64,000 bases of DNA. It comes from Hyphomicrobiales bacterium. Its GTDB lineage: Bacteria > Pseudomonadota > Alphaproteobacteria > Rhizobiales > Rhizobiaceae. Positions 27,051 to 36,709 of this stretch are shown in pieces. How positions within the stretch are numbered: position 1 is the first letter of the stretch; each line of letters starts with the position of its first letter. The notes under the pieces were generated by a model that was given only the letters and a program-made list of their open reading frames with translations, did not search any database and was not told the origin of the DNA. Location of the stretch: NCBI GenBank assembly GCA_900465665.1, contig UBJO01000074.1, positions 50,812 through 114,811 on the forward strand. Direction: 5' to 3'. The translations under genes were made by a program, and so were the position numbers.

Positions 27051-28205
27051 GTGACCCAGACCGAGCGCAACAAGACGCAACTGGATGAAAACAATCAAGT
27101 AGAAAAGCGCGAAGATCTGCCATCGAAAAGGCTCGACAGTGGCACCCCGCAGCAAGAAGTGAAGAAGGCGTCGATAATCCGTCGTCATCCGCTCGCAAGC
27201 ATCATGATCGTGGTGGCCCTGATTGTCGTTGCTCTGATCGGCTATTTCGTCTGGCTAGTCTATTTTCAACCGTATGAAACCACGGATGATGCTTTTGTCG
27301 ATGCGCGCAGTTTCTCCGTTGCCGCAAAAATTTCCGGCTACATTGCCGACGTACCTGTAAGCGATAATGAGCGCCTCAGCGCGGGCGCCGTTATTGCCAA
27401 GATCGATCCGCGCGACTACCAGATCGCGCTTGACCAAGCGAATGGCCAGATAGGCGTTGCTCAAGCCGCCATCTCGAGTTCTGAGGCGCAGATTGCGGCA
27501 GCAGGGGCTGCAATCGAAGAAGCTCAAGCTCAACAAGCCTCCAGCGCAGCCGCCCTTCAATACGCCAAGGACGAAAACGACCGCCAGCAGGAGCTCGTCA
27601 AAAGCGGGGCAGGGTCCCAGCAAGCAGCTCAGCAGGCCGCTTCAAGTCTTCGCCAAAGCCAGGCTAGCTACGCGCAATCGCAGGCAAGCGTGACCTCGGC
27701 CATCAAGAACCAGAACTCTGCCAAAGCCCAGAAGGCGAGTGCAACCGCGAGCCTACAGCAAGCGCAGGCACAAGCTGAAGCCGCTAAGCAAAACCTGCTC
27801 TATACCCAAATCACCGCGGCTCAACCCGGTCGAGTGGTCAAGCTTAGTGGCTCGAAAGGCCAGTACATTCAGGCGGGTCAAGCGATCGCGATGTTTGTTC
27901 CCGAAGAAGTGTGGGTGACCGCCAATTTCAAGGAAACGCAATTGGCCGATATGCGCCCCGGCCAGCCGGTTGACCTTGTCATTGACGCGTACCCGGATCA
28001 TGTCTTGAAGGGTAGGGTTGATTCCATCCAGCCTGGATCGGGCACCGCCTTCTCGTTGCTTCCGGCGGAGAATGCGACCGGCAATTACGTGAAGGTCACG
28101 CAGCGCATTCCGGTAAAGATCACGGTCGATAGCTGGCCGAAAGATGTTGCTATAGGCCCTGGCATGTCGGTCGTCCCAACCGTCACGGTCCGGCCGAGGA
28201 GCTAG
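27051..28205 (+). CDS. EmrA/HlyD-family membrane-fusion protein
   Basis: 384 residues from a GTG. A hydrophilic N-terminus, one membrane helix (about 48-73, ASIMIVVALIVVALIGYFVW), a biotinyl-lipoyl-like motif (FVDARSFSVAAKISGYIADVPV), a long Gln/Ala-rich coiled-coil hairpin (about 130-260), and the C-terminal barrel (VWVTANFKETQLADMRPGQPV). It should bridge the adjacent MFS pump to an outer-membrane channel. No outer-membrane factor is encoded nearby. One base separates it from the pump gene. Confidence 0.93.
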   Translation: MTQTERNKTQLDENNQVEKREDLPSKRLDSGTPQQEVKKASIIRRHPLASIMIVVALIVVALIGYFVWLVYFQPYETTDDAFVDARSFSVAAKISGYIADVPVSDNERLSAGAVIAKIDPRDYQIALDQANGQIGVAQAAISSSEAQIAAAGAAIEEAQAQQASSAAALQYAKDENDRQQELVKSGAGSQQAAQQAASSLRQSQASYAQSQASVTSAIKNQNSAKAQKASATASLQQAQAQAEAAKQNLLYTQITAAQPGRVVKLSGSKGQYIQAGQAIAMFVPEEVWVTANFKETQLADMRPGQPVDLVIDAYPDHVLKGRVDSIQPGSGTAFSLLPAENATGNYVKVTQRIPVKITVDSWPKDVAIGPGMSVVPTVTVRPRS

Positions 28206-28206
28206 C

Positions 28207-29814
28207 ATGGCCAGCAATGCAATAACTGCGAGCTCGCCAACGGACATGCCTGGCACCCCCAATCCGTGGCTCATCGCTATTGTCGTGTCTATAGCGACGT
28301 TCATGGAGGTTCTTGACACTACGATTGCCAATGTCGCTCTCCGGTACATTTCGGGAGGTCTGGCCGTTAGCGCCGATGAAGCGTCCTGGGTGATCACCAC
28401 CTACCTTGTGTCAAATGCAATCGTTCTTGTCGCATCGAGCTTCATCGCGAAACGCTATGGCCGACGGCGCTTCTATTTGCTTTGCCTTGCCACCTTCACA
28501 GTTTCCTCGATCTTGTGCGGTCTCGCCTGGAATCTAGAATCTCTCCTCATCTTTCGGATGATCCAAGGGTTCGCGGGTGGGGGAATGGTGCCAATATCAC
28601 AATCAATCCTCGCTGATTCCTTTCCGCCCTCCAAGCGCGGCCAGGCATTTGCGATGTTTGGCGTCGCCGTCGTCGTCGCACCCGTGATCGGTCCCACGCT
28701 CGGAGGCTACCTCTCGGATAATTTTTCCTGGCACTGGTGTTTCCTGATCAATGGCCCGGTGGGCTTCTTAGCTTTCTTTCTTGTGTACACCTTGGTTAAG
28801 GAGCCGGAAGCGCTTAGAGAGGAGCGCGCGCGAATGCGGGAGACCGGGACGCGCTTTGACATTACTGGCTTCCTGCTCGTTGCCACCTTTCTCGGGGCTC
28901 TCGAGTTGGTTCTCGATCGCGGTCAGACGGAAGACTGGTTTGGCTCCGGCTTTATCATAACCGCTTCCGCCATTTCAGGGCTAGCGCTTTGCATCGCTAT
29001 TCCATGGCTACTAACGAGGGCCAACCCCGTGATCGATCTTCGACTGCTGGCAAGCCGTCAGTTCGGTGCCTGTGCAATCGTTATGTTGGCGACTGGCGCT
29101 ATTTTGATCGCCACAACGCAGTTCGTGCCCCAGGTCCTACAGACAAGCTTCGGGTACACTGCGACCTGGGCGGGCCTAGCATTGTCACCAGGCGGGCTTG
29201 TCACAATGTTTATGATGTTTGCCGCCGGTCGGCTCACATCAATATTCCAACCAAAATATCTCATCGCGGTCGGCATGGGGATCATCGCGCTGGCGATGTG
29301 GGATATGACGAGACTTAACGCAGATTTGAACTTCGGCTTCTTCGTCTGGTCCCGCCTCTACCTTGGTCTTGGTCTACCCCTGATCTTTATTCCGATCACC
29401 GCAGCATCCTACGATGGGCTGAGGCCGGATCAAACGGACCAAGCCTCAGCACTTATCAACGCGGCACGTAATACTGGCGGGTCCATAGGGGTCTCGATCG
29501 CCTCGAACGTGCTCGCACACCGAGAGCAATGGCATCAAAGCAGGCTGGTCGAAAATATTGTTCCGTCGGACCCAGGTTACCTCAACAGCTTCGATCAAGC
29601 CACCCGGTTCTTTGTCGAGCGCGGGTCGAGCTTATTGGACGCGCAGTCCCTGGCGAGCGGGTGGTTGGCAAAACAAGTGCAAACGCAAGCGAGCTACCTT
29701 GCCTATATCGACGTATTCAAGGTGCTGATGGTCATTTCGGCTTGCATGGTGCCGCTCGCACTCATTTTGCGGCGCATCGACCTTAAACAGGCAACGGAAA
29801 CCCAGGGGCATTGA
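28207..29814 (+). CDS. EmrB-type DHA2 multidrug efflux transporter
   Basis: 535 residues with 14 expected membrane helices. DHA2 signatures: TFMEVLDTTIANVALRYI in helix 1, FVSSFI-type second helix, MIQGFAGGGMVPISQSIL, and GPTLGGYLSDNFSWHWCFLI. It should export hydrophobic drugs or plant phenolics with the HlyD-family partner just upstream. It is a different pump from the DHA2 gene at 5469-7025, which has no fusion partner. Confidence 0.93.
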   Translation: MASNAITASSPTDMPGTPNPWLIAIVVSIATFMEVLDTTIANVALRYISGGLAVSADEASWVITTYLVSNAIVLVASSFIAKRYGRRRFYLLCLATFTVSSILCGLAWNLESLLIFRMIQGFAGGGMVPISQSILADSFPPSKRGQAFAMFGVAVVVAPVIGPTLGGYLSDNFSWHWCFLINGPVGFLAFFLVYTLVKEPEALREERARMRETGTRFDITGFLLVATFLGALELVLDRGQTEDWFGSGFIITASAISGLALCIAIPWLLTRANPVIDLRLLASRQFGACAIVMLATGAILIATTQFVPQVLQTSFGYTATWAGLALSPGGLVTMFMMFAAGRLTSIFQPKYLIAVGMGIIALAMWDMTRLNADLNFGFFVWSRLYLGLGLPLIFIPITAASYDGLRPDQTDQASALINAARNTGGSIGVSIASNVLAHREQWHQSRLVENIVPSDPGYLNSFDQATRFFVERGSSLLDAQSLASGWLAKQVQTQASYLAYIDVFKVLMVISACMVPLALILRRIDLKQATETQGH

Positions 29815-30200
29815 CATACCCGCAGGCAACGAGACACTTTCCCGTTGGCCCGGAGGTCTCTCATAGTCATTGCGAAAAGAAGGACGCTCGGACCTGCGAG
29901 ACCCTGCTTCTCTCGCACGCGCGGCTATCGCAGCTATTTCAATCCACGGATGTTCGTCATATCGCGACGGCGACATGGCCCAATCACCGCGTCAAGCCGC
30001 TGCAAATGCGCCCCACAGGGTCACACGAACCATAACTCTCACGATCGATGCCTACCGGGGCATCCGCCTAGCGCGCCAAGCAATGCGAGAAGTACAAACC
30101 ATGCGATCGCAACATAACAACTGAGATAAGGGGCTGGCACGATCAAGGCTACGATCAAATGTGGAGGAAGCTAAACCGCTTTCGCTCTTAAGAACTGCAT
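29815..30200. other. Intergenic, no gene seen
   Basis: About 385 bases between convergent genes. Overlapping frames of 70-90 codons have no credible start or product. No strong terminator hairpin was found. Confidence 0.4.
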
Positions 30201-30722
30201 TCAAAATGGCGCTCCTGAGAACGTCACGGATAATTCTGGTGCCCACGGACCGCCAAGGTATCTCCACAGATCAAGCCCTGGGGCCATTATTTCAAGCGCC
30301 TGAAATTTGCTCGATAGTTCCTCATACAGGTTGTCTGCCCTGGACTTGGACGTCTTGTTCTGGATCGTGATGTGCGGTTGCCACTTTCCCAGGTCCTGAG
30401 GGCCGAGCCAGTGGTTGAAACGTCGTTTCAGCTCGTCGCGCACGATAGTCAACGCGAGGCTTTCTATGGCAAAGGCGACGCCGGCTCCAAGATGACGAAT
30501 ACCGGTGACATTTGCTACGATGGGGCTTTGATGCTCGCAAACGCTCTGCAGGTCGCGTACGATCTGTTCAAGGTACTCTCCCGGAAGCCGGTGAAACATG
30601 GTCAGATGCGCGCGCAGGAAGTTGCGTTGCGGGGGGAAATGCGTCTGGCGGAGATCGTCGAACATCTGAAGATCGGCCTCGGCAATCCGAGCGGTGAGGA
30701 TCAGGGGATGGCGTGTCTTCAA
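30201..30722 (-). CDS. 2H phosphoesterase (2'-5' RNA ligase-like)
   Basis: 173 residues from a TTG. The two catalytic HxT motifs are visible: His39 in RAHLTMF and His117 in QPHITIQ, spaced as in the LigT/ThpR family. Members act on 2',5'-linked RNA, cyclic phosphodiesters or tRNA-splicing intermediates; the substrate here is unknown. The C-terminus (LDLWRYLGGPW) matches a subgroup I have seen in alphaproteobacteria. Confidence 0.82.
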   Translation of the reverse strand: MKTRHPLILTARIAEADLQMFDDLRQTHFPPQRNFLRAHLTMFHRLPGEYLEQIVRDLQSVCEHQSPIVANVTGIRHLGAGVAFAIESLALTIVRDELKRRFNHWLGPQDLGKWQPHITIQNKTSKSRADNLYEELSSKFQALEIMAPGLDLWRYLGGPWAPELSVTFSGAPF

Positions 30723-30839
30723 TTGCGTTCTGCCCTTCCTCGTTTGGAGCAGGGGATTGTTCGAGAGCGCAACCGCTCGCCTCGGTTGACGCCACCGCGA
30801 CGGCCTTTCGCGGTGGATGCGAGAGGCAACGGCTGCGCC

Positions 30840-31988
30840 TCACGCTCTACCAAATGCGATCTTCACCCTGTTCCGGCCGGCGTTCTTGGCCTCGTAGAGT
30901 GCCATGTCGGCTTTCCTGTGGGCTTCGGCGATGTTGGCGGGAGAGGTCAACGACGCGACGCCGAAACTTGCGGTGACTTGCAACGTTGCGGGCAGGCCCG
31001 GCAGCGTCATCGTGGCTGATCTGAGTGTTTGAGCAAGCCCAACGGCGATATCGGTCTCGGTGTCGGGAACGAAGATTGCGAATTCTTCGCCTCCGATACG
31101 CCCAGCCACCGCATGCGGCGGCAAATGGTGAAGCAGTTGTCGGCCAAACTCACGGATGACGAGATCTCCAGTGTGATGACCGAACGTGTCGTTTATGGTC
31201 TTGAAGTGATCAAGGTCGCATAAGATGATCGCATGCTTGCCATCAGGAGAACGCTCAAGAATAGATTGAACTGTCCTCTCGAACCGCCTTCTGTTGAAAA
31301 GGCCCGAGAGTGTGTCGGTGTCTGACTCGTCCCGCTGATCAGACATGATCTCGAGGATGAGCGCGGCTAGAAGCGTCAGGCCAACCGCGACGACGAGCAC
31401 GGCCGTCATGCTCTGTGAAATGATAGCGTAATCGGTATGAACGTAGTCGCGAGCCGAAGTGCCAGCTCCAGCAATCACCGCTAGCCCTGCCTTGGCGAAG
31501 AAGTGCAGGCCTGTGATCAACAGGAGAATACCAAGAAACCTGTCGATCGAGGAGCGCTTGCGAAAGGGCAGAACAGACGCCGCGCTCACCAGGAGCACGA
31601 TTGCAAACGGGGTCTGATACAAAAAGGCTTGTAGTGGCGTGCCACGAGGAAGATCAAAGATGATATAGGAGAGGCAGACGCTCGCTCCCACGAACGCGCA
31701 AATTATCCAGCCAGCCAGCCGCTTTCGGTAAAGTTCCCCAATTCCCATCCCCAGCAGGACCATGCCAATTAGAACAGATGAGAAGGCGCCGAGAGCCCAA
31801 AGCTTCGGCATGAAGCCATAGGCAACGAGCAGTTCGCAGATGGCGGAAAGCGAGGCAACGTTATAGCCTGCGCCAATCCAATACGCTGGTCTACGCGAGC
31901 GGCTATGCCCGGCCACAACGACAAAAACCACACCAAACGACGCGGCGATTATGAAGTTCACCACCAGGAGAGATGCAGCGCCGTTCAT
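30840..31988 (-). CDS. Membrane-bound diguanylate cyclase
   Basis: 382 residues. Six or so membrane helices fill residues 1-205. A GGDEF domain follows: DTDTLSGLFNRRRFE, ILCDLDHFKTINDTFGHHTGD and the active site RIGGEEFAIF. It should make c-di-GMP from two GTP. The RxxD inhibitory site usually found five residues before the active site is missing (HAVAG), so product inhibition may be weak. The membrane part has no sensor I can name. Confidence 0.92.
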   Translation of the reverse strand: MNGAASLLVVNFIIAASFGVVFVVVAGHSRSRRPAYWIGAGYNVASLSAICELLVAYGFMPKLWALGAFSSVLIGMVLLGMGIGELYRKRLAGWIICAFVGASVCLSYIIFDLPRGTPLQAFLYQTPFAIVLLVSAASVLPFRKRSSIDRFLGILLLITGLHFFAKAGLAVIAGAGTSARDYVHTDYAIISQSMTAVLVVAVGLTLLAALILEIMSDQRDESDTDTLSGLFNRRRFERTVQSILERSPDGKHAIILCDLDHFKTINDTFGHHTGDLVIREFGRQLLHHLPPHAVAGRIGGEEFAIFVPDTETDIAVGLAQTLRSATMTLPGLPATLQVTASFGVASLTSPANIAEAHRKADMALYEAKNAGRNRVKIAFGRA

Positions 31989-32516
31989 TATATCTTCATT
32001 CTAAATATCGCACTGGGTGTGAGTGGACACCTTAGCCGCAAAAGGTAAAGGATTTTTTGCGGCGGGGACACTCATGCCAGCGGCGCTCGTTTGAAATCAT
32101 TGCTGTTTGCTGTCTGCGAGGCTTCTCGACACCGCGTGGAAATTTCGAGGCTTCACCAATCCGCGTCGATAGCGCATTGGTCGGCCAGGCAACCACAATC
32201 GCCGTCGATCTTGTCCAAATCAAGCGTTAGGATTGCATGCCGCAACGTCCGATCGACGCTTACGGTCTGCCGCCATCCGCAAGTCCGATTCAAAAATCTC
32301 TTCCGGGAGATAGGCAGGTCGCGGTTCAAAGCGCGCTGCAACCAAATTCTGTCAATGTAACCGAAGCGACAAGGCGGCGCCCACCTCGTATGAGAGAGCG
32401 ATGCTTCCCCGTCTATAGATGCCCGCAATGCGTTTAATGGCGCTCTATTAAGTCTTGATTGGTGTGGCGCGGGCGCCCAGGGACGCTTCAGCCTGCCGTG
32501 CGCGTTCTCATCTTGT
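31989..32516. other. Intergenic, no gene supported
   Basis: About 530 bases between divergent genes. A 91-codon minus-strand and an 89-codon plus-strand frame overlap each other and look non-coding. Confidence 0.35.
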
Positions 32517-32542
32517 GGAAAAACCTGGGCTCAGAGCTCGTT
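32517..32542 (+). promoter_or_regulatory. Weak EcfG-like promoter upstream of HU
   Basis: GGAAA, 17 bases, CGTT. One base differs from the GGAAC-N16/17-CGTT consensus. It lies 67 bases before the HU start. Confidence 0.3.
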
Positions 32543-32609
32543 TCGACTTCGATTGAATGACATGGCTCGATCAAAGTGGAAAGGTTCGCTATTCCAGAAA
32601 GGATCAACA

Positions 32610-32888
32610 ATGACTACGACAAACGAAATTGCTGATAAGATTGCCGCGCAACATAATTTGACCAAGGTCCAGGGCAAGGCCATCGTTGAAGCTGTTTTTG
32701 CCGCGATTACCGATGCGGCATCTTCGAATGCTGAAACGTCCATTCCTGGTTTTGGGAAGTTCAAGGTCAAGGATACGCCGGAGCGCGAGGCCCGCAATCC
32801 GTCGACTGGTGCGGCCATCAAGGTTGCTGCGGCGCGGAAGTTGACGTTTCAGCCCGCTAAGGCGCTCAAGGAATCCCTCAACAAGTAG
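32610..32888 (+). CDS. HU-family DNA-binding protein
   Basis: 92 residues from the ATG behind AAAGGA; the frame runs 19 codons further upstream without a good start. N-terminal helices (TTTNEIADKIAAQHNLTKVQ), the FGKFKVKDTPEREARNPSTG arm with the intercalating Pro equivalent, and a terminal helix. HU proteins bend DNA and compact the nucleoid. It is probably one of several copies in the genome. Confidence 0.93.
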   Translation: MTTTNEIADKIAAQHNLTKVQGKAIVEAVFAAITDAASSNAETSIPGFGKFKVKDTPEREARNPSTGAAIKVAAARKLTFQPAKALKESLNK

Positions 32889-32913
32889 GCTGACCTTGGG
32901 TTGAGCCCATCAA

Positions 32914-32937
32914 GATGGCGGACATTGATCCGCCATC
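32914..32937 (+). terminator. Stem-loop after HU
   Basis: GATGGCGGA and TCCGCCATC pair around a 6-base loop, 25 bases past the HU stop. There is no T-run. Confidence 0.5.
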
Positions 32938-33089
32938 ATAGGGCACGGCGCGATACAGCGCTTTCTGCCCCGCGACCGCCGTGTCTCGACCGCACGCGGG
33001 GATCTCGAGAAACGCTTTACTTTTTGATCTGCAGACGCTCGCGAGACTATGTCCGGCTTTGAAGAGACCATGCCGGGCCCTTTTTTTCT

Positions 33090-33302
33090 TCAGTCTATAC
33101 CGTAAGGCACTTTCGACGGCGGTGTTTCCAAATCGCTGGCCCGGTGCCTTCCTGTTCGCCCATTCGCGCCCAGGAGCATGTCCAGCTCCCTCCAGGAGTG
33201 GCTGAAGCGACTAAGAAGACGCTCAGCTTGTCCTTCTGACACCCCGTATGCGCGGGCAATTTCGGACGCGGAAATGACAACATCTTCGGCAAATTCAGTC
33301 AT
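33090..33302 (-). CDS. Small hypothetical protein with possible helix-turn-helix
   Basis: About 70 residues from MTEFAEDV; a longer start at 33395 adds less protein-like sequence. The segment SASEIARAYGVSEGQAERLL looks like a short helix-turn-helix. It could be a small DNA-binding protein. The C-terminus is polar and unremarkable. I cannot assign a family. Confidence 0.4.
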   Translation of the reverse strand: MTEFAEDVVISASEIARAYGVSEGQAERLLSRFSHSWRELDMLLGANGRTGRHRASDLETPPSKVPYGID

Positions 33303-33683
33303 AATAGCGGTCCACCTTATATCGGCGCGTCCGGCTTGAGTGTCACATGTAATTTCAAGCGATCCGGTACCGCGCGCCTTTGCCTCACGGCTCAAAGTGT
33401 AAAACGAGATTTAACGCTCACAGTTCCATCAATATGGAACGGTGCCGCTATCAAGGCGAGGTCGCCACGCTTGAAATGATGTCGAAGAGTGATGCAGGAA
33501 AACCCCGAAATGACCCGGTTGGATCGTGTCGCGCAACTGGTTCTACGGTGTGCCTGCGCAGTGTGGTTTTTAGCCTCGAAGGTTATGCTTTCCATTAACT
33601 GTAGAAAAACAGGAAAATTCGTTTTAACCACTCATTCGGGATTGGCGCACTAGCGTTTCAACGCAGCTCAGGCGGAGAATCGG
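33303..33683. other. Intergenic, no gene seen
   Basis: About 380 bases ahead of the GGDEF-EAL gene. Short frames on both strands are not convincing. Confidence 0.35.
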
Positions 33684-35891
33684 ATGCGCGCTTCTAATCC
33701 CGAAATGACCCGATTTTCGGGACACCAGTTTACGAACCGCGTTGTCTACCCCATGGCGGGTATGATGGTGATAATGATCATTGTGGTGATTGGCGTTCTG
33801 GTGGCGTCTGCCCATCAGCAAAATCGACTATCTGTCGAGGGGTCCACTCGGCTTGCCACGACTGCACTACAGGTCAAGGCCCGCGAGGTCGGACGCAACC
33901 TTCGTGACTATACGATCAGACCGGACGTCTATGAACATCTTCACGACGGAATCGATCTAGGGTGGGCTGTCACGGAAGGGAACGTGGGAGCAAATATCCA
34001 TAACGATCTGGGGTATGAGCTGGTGTTCGTCGTGGCGCCCGGCGACAAGACGATCTACGCTCTGATCGATGGCGTTCCGACCAGGGCTGACGCCTTCGAC
34101 GTGATGCCTCGCGGTTTGCGCGACCTCCTGCATGTGGCGGCAATACAACCCCATCCAACGACAAGCCTGATCAAGTCAGGCAAGGACATCTACGTCGTCG
34201 CCGCCAATGGAATTGTTCCTCCATCTATCGATCGCGCCCGCATCAATCCCCGCGAATTGACCATGCTCGTCTTTGCGAAGCGTCTCGACCAGAAGTTTCT
34301 CGACGACATGGGTCACGACTACCTACTCAACGACCTTTCGATCGCCCTTAACAGCGAGAATGCCAAGGATGCCTTCATTCCGCTAATGACGCAAAATCGA
34401 GTGTATCTCGGTACCATATCGTGGTCAGCGCCAAGGCCGGGTGACCAACTTCTCAACTTCGTCATCCCACCGCTTGCTATCGCGCTGTTGATCCTTGCAG
34501 CCTTTTCGGCACTCGTCGTGCGAAACGCACGCATATCAAGCAGCGCCCTGGAGGCTTCGGCATCACGGGTAACCCACCTTGCACATCACGATGCGCTCAC
34601 CGGTCTTCCAAACCGCATACTATTTCGCGAACACTTGGACTCAGCCCTGTCTCCGACTGTGTTGGGTTCCGCTGAGGTGGCGGTGATTTGTCTCGACCTC
34701 GATAGCTTCAAGGAAGTCAACGACAGCTTGGGACACGCGGCCGGCGATCAGTTGCTGCAGCAGGTTTCGCAGCGCTTGCAGGCGTGCGTCAGCTATAACG
34801 ACACGGTTGCGCGGCTAGGGGGTGATGAGTTCGCCGTCATCCAGATCGGAGCAAACCAGCCACATGACGCGGAAGAGCTTAGCCGGAGACTTATCGAGAG
34901 CATCCGCTCCGCGTTCGTCGTCGAGGACCAGACCCTCCATATCGGGGTGAGTATCGGCATAGCCCTGGCCGATGCCACCGACCGCACAGCAGACACGCTG
35001 CTCAAAAATGCCGACATAGCGCTCTATCGCGCAAAGCAGGGCGGGCGTGCAACCTATCGAATCTTTGAAGCGCAGATGGACGCCGAACTTCAGGAGCGGC
35101 GCGCGCTCGAATATGATCTCAGACAAGCCGTCTTGAGAAACGAACTTGAGCTTCACTATCAGCCACTCATCGACCTGGAACTACACGCTGTTGCTGCCGT
35201 CGAAGCACTTGTGCGCTGGCGCCACCCAAGGCGCGGACTTGTTTCTCCGTCCGACTTCATTCCAATGGCGGAAGAAACCGGTCTGATCGTGGCAATTGGT
35301 GAATGGGTCCTTGAAACGGCCTGCCGCGAGGCGCTGAAGTGGGATCGATTGCGCATCGCCGTTAATCTCTCGCCGGTGCAGTTCAAAAATCATGAGCTCG
35401 TCGAAACGGTCCGGCAAGTCCTTCAACGGACAGGCCTTGAGCCTGAACGTCTGGAACTTGAGGTTACCGAAAGCATTTTGATTAACGACACAGCTGCCGC
35501 CCTTGAAATCTTGAACGGACTGAAAGCGCTTGGCGTAAAAATTGCCATGGATGATTTTGGCACGGGCTATTCGTCGCTCGGCTATCTTAATTCATTTCCC
35601 TTCGACAAGATCAAGATCGACAGATCGTTCATTGGCGACCTAAGCGACACCGAAAAGTCTGGAGCGATCGTCAAGTCGGTTATTGGTTTGGGCCAGAGCC
35701 TCAAGATGGTGACAACGGCGGAGGGCGTTGAAACATCCGAGCAAGCTGCTTTCTTGCGCGAGCAGGGGTGTGACCAGGTGCAGGGTTTTTATTTCAGCAA
35801 ACCGGTAGGAGCGGCCGAGCTTTCGGCGTTCATCAGCAGTTGGAACGCTCGAAGCATCCTCGAAAAGATGCATACGGATGCGGCCGCTTAG
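33684..35891 (+). CDS. CHASE4-GGDEF-EAL c-di-GMP enzyme
   Basis: 735 residues, ATG behind GGAG. A helix at about 24-45, a CHASE4 periplasmic sensor (about 50-245; LGYELVFVVAPGDKTIYAL), a second helix at about 258-280, GGDEF (HHDALTGLPNRILF, RLGGDEFAVI) and EAL (AVEALVRWRHP, MDDFGTGYSSLGY, KIKIDRSFI, TAEGVE). All EAL metal and catalytic residues I can check are present, so phosphodiesterase activity is likely. The GGDEF core is intact too; the inhibitory site is degenerate (SYND instead of RxxD). The periplasmic signal is unknown. Confidence 0.94.
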   Translation: MRASNPEMTRFSGHQFTNRVVYPMAGMMVIMIIVVIGVLVASAHQQNRLSVEGSTRLATTALQVKAREVGRNLRDYTIRPDVYEHLHDGIDLGWAVTEGNVGANIHNDLGYELVFVVAPGDKTIYALIDGVPTRADAFDVMPRGLRDLLHVAAIQPHPTTSLIKSGKDIYVVAANGIVPPSIDRARINPRELTMLVFAKRLDQKFLDDMGHDYLLNDLSIALNSENAKDAFIPLMTQNRVYLGTISWSAPRPGDQLLNFVIPPLAIALLILAAFSALVVRNARISSSALEASASRVTHLAHHDALTGLPNRILFREHLDSALSPTVLGSAEVAVICLDLDSFKEVNDSLGHAAGDQLLQQVSQRLQACVSYNDTVARLGGDEFAVIQIGANQPHDAEELSRRLIESIRSAFVVEDQTLHIGVSIGIALADATDRTADTLLKNADIALYRAKQGGRATYRIFEAQMDAELQERRALEYDLRQAVLRNELELHYQPLIDLELHAVAAVEALVRWRHPRRGLVSPSDFIPMAEETGLIVAIGEWVLETACREALKWDRLRIAVNLSPVQFKNHELVETVRQVLQRTGLEPERLELEVTESILINDTAAALEILNGLKALGVKIAMDDFGTGYSSLGYLNSFPFDKIKIDRSFIGDLSDTEKSGAIVKSVIGLGQSLKMVTTAEGVETSEQAAFLREQGCDQVQGFYFSKPVGAAELSAFISSWNARSILEKMHTDAAA

Positions 35892-36051
35892 GACTGGCCT
35901 TTTAGTGGAGCGCTCAGTCGAAAATGCCTGCTACGGCGGCGGCGATGTCAGGGCTGCGTCGCGCCAACCCTTTTGGCGACCTTACTCATGTGCTGCCCTT
36001 GCCGATTAGCCAGTGGCTGCCATCTCTATGGTGACGTAACGGAGATTGCTC

Positions 36052-36546
36052 TTGAATTCATTGCTGGACCCCTTCCTTTCGCGGTTTGACTTGGCGACCC
36101 ATCTGCTTGTGCTCTTGATAGCATACGTTTTGGCTCTCCCGATCGCCTGGGACCGGGAGCGAAACGAGCGCAGCGCCGGGCTTCGAACATTCCCTCTCGT
36201 CGCAATCGCGGCCTGCGGCTTCATTCAGGCCGCCGAAACCGTTACAAACGGCAGCCCGGAGGCCACGGCGCGAATCGTCGAAGGTCTGATCAACGGGGTT
36301 GGCTTTATCGGAGGCGGGGCAATTCTCGTCGGCAGGGCAAGTATTCGTGGAACCGCAACCGCCGCAAGTCTTTGGGCGACCGGAGCGATCGGGGCCGCGG
36401 TCGGTCTTGGCGCTTACGATATCGCGATCGTGCTCTCCGCGATGACATTCTTCACGCTCCGGTTCATGGCGAACTTCAAGACCGAAACAAGAGACAGGAT
36501 CGCGGAACCGGAAAACAGCAAACATCCCCCCGACCTCACGCCTTGA
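36052..36546 (+). CDS. MgtC/SapB-family membrane protein
   Basis: 164 residues from the TTG seven bases after GGAG. The family core is clear: IAWDRERNERSAGLRTFPLV, then GLINGVGFIGGGAIL and GTATAASLWATGAIGAAVGLG. Four to five membrane helices. MgtC proteins help survival at low magnesium or inside hosts and inhibit the ATP synthase in Salmonella; the short SapB-like forms lack the C-terminal ACT-like domain, as here. Confidence 0.9.
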   Translation: MNSLLDPFLSRFDLATHLLVLLIAYVLALPIAWDRERNERSAGLRTFPLVAIAACGFIQAAETVTNGSPEATARIVEGLINGVGFIGGGAILVGRASIRGTATAASLWATGAIGAAVGLGAYDIAIVLSAMTFFTLRFMANFKTETRDRIAEPENSKHPPDLTP

Positions 36547-36709
36547 TCCAGCGTTCTTCGCCGTCAAAAGTCAAAGCGTGCGGTAGCGGCGCCATCAAAC
36601 ACCGTGGCGAAGAAATTGATGTCCGGGATACGCCCTGCGGCGTTGAGAATTTCTGATAAAAGCGAAATTCGATCACGGGAGCCGAGCGACGCTGCGTGAC
36701 AGTGCCACC

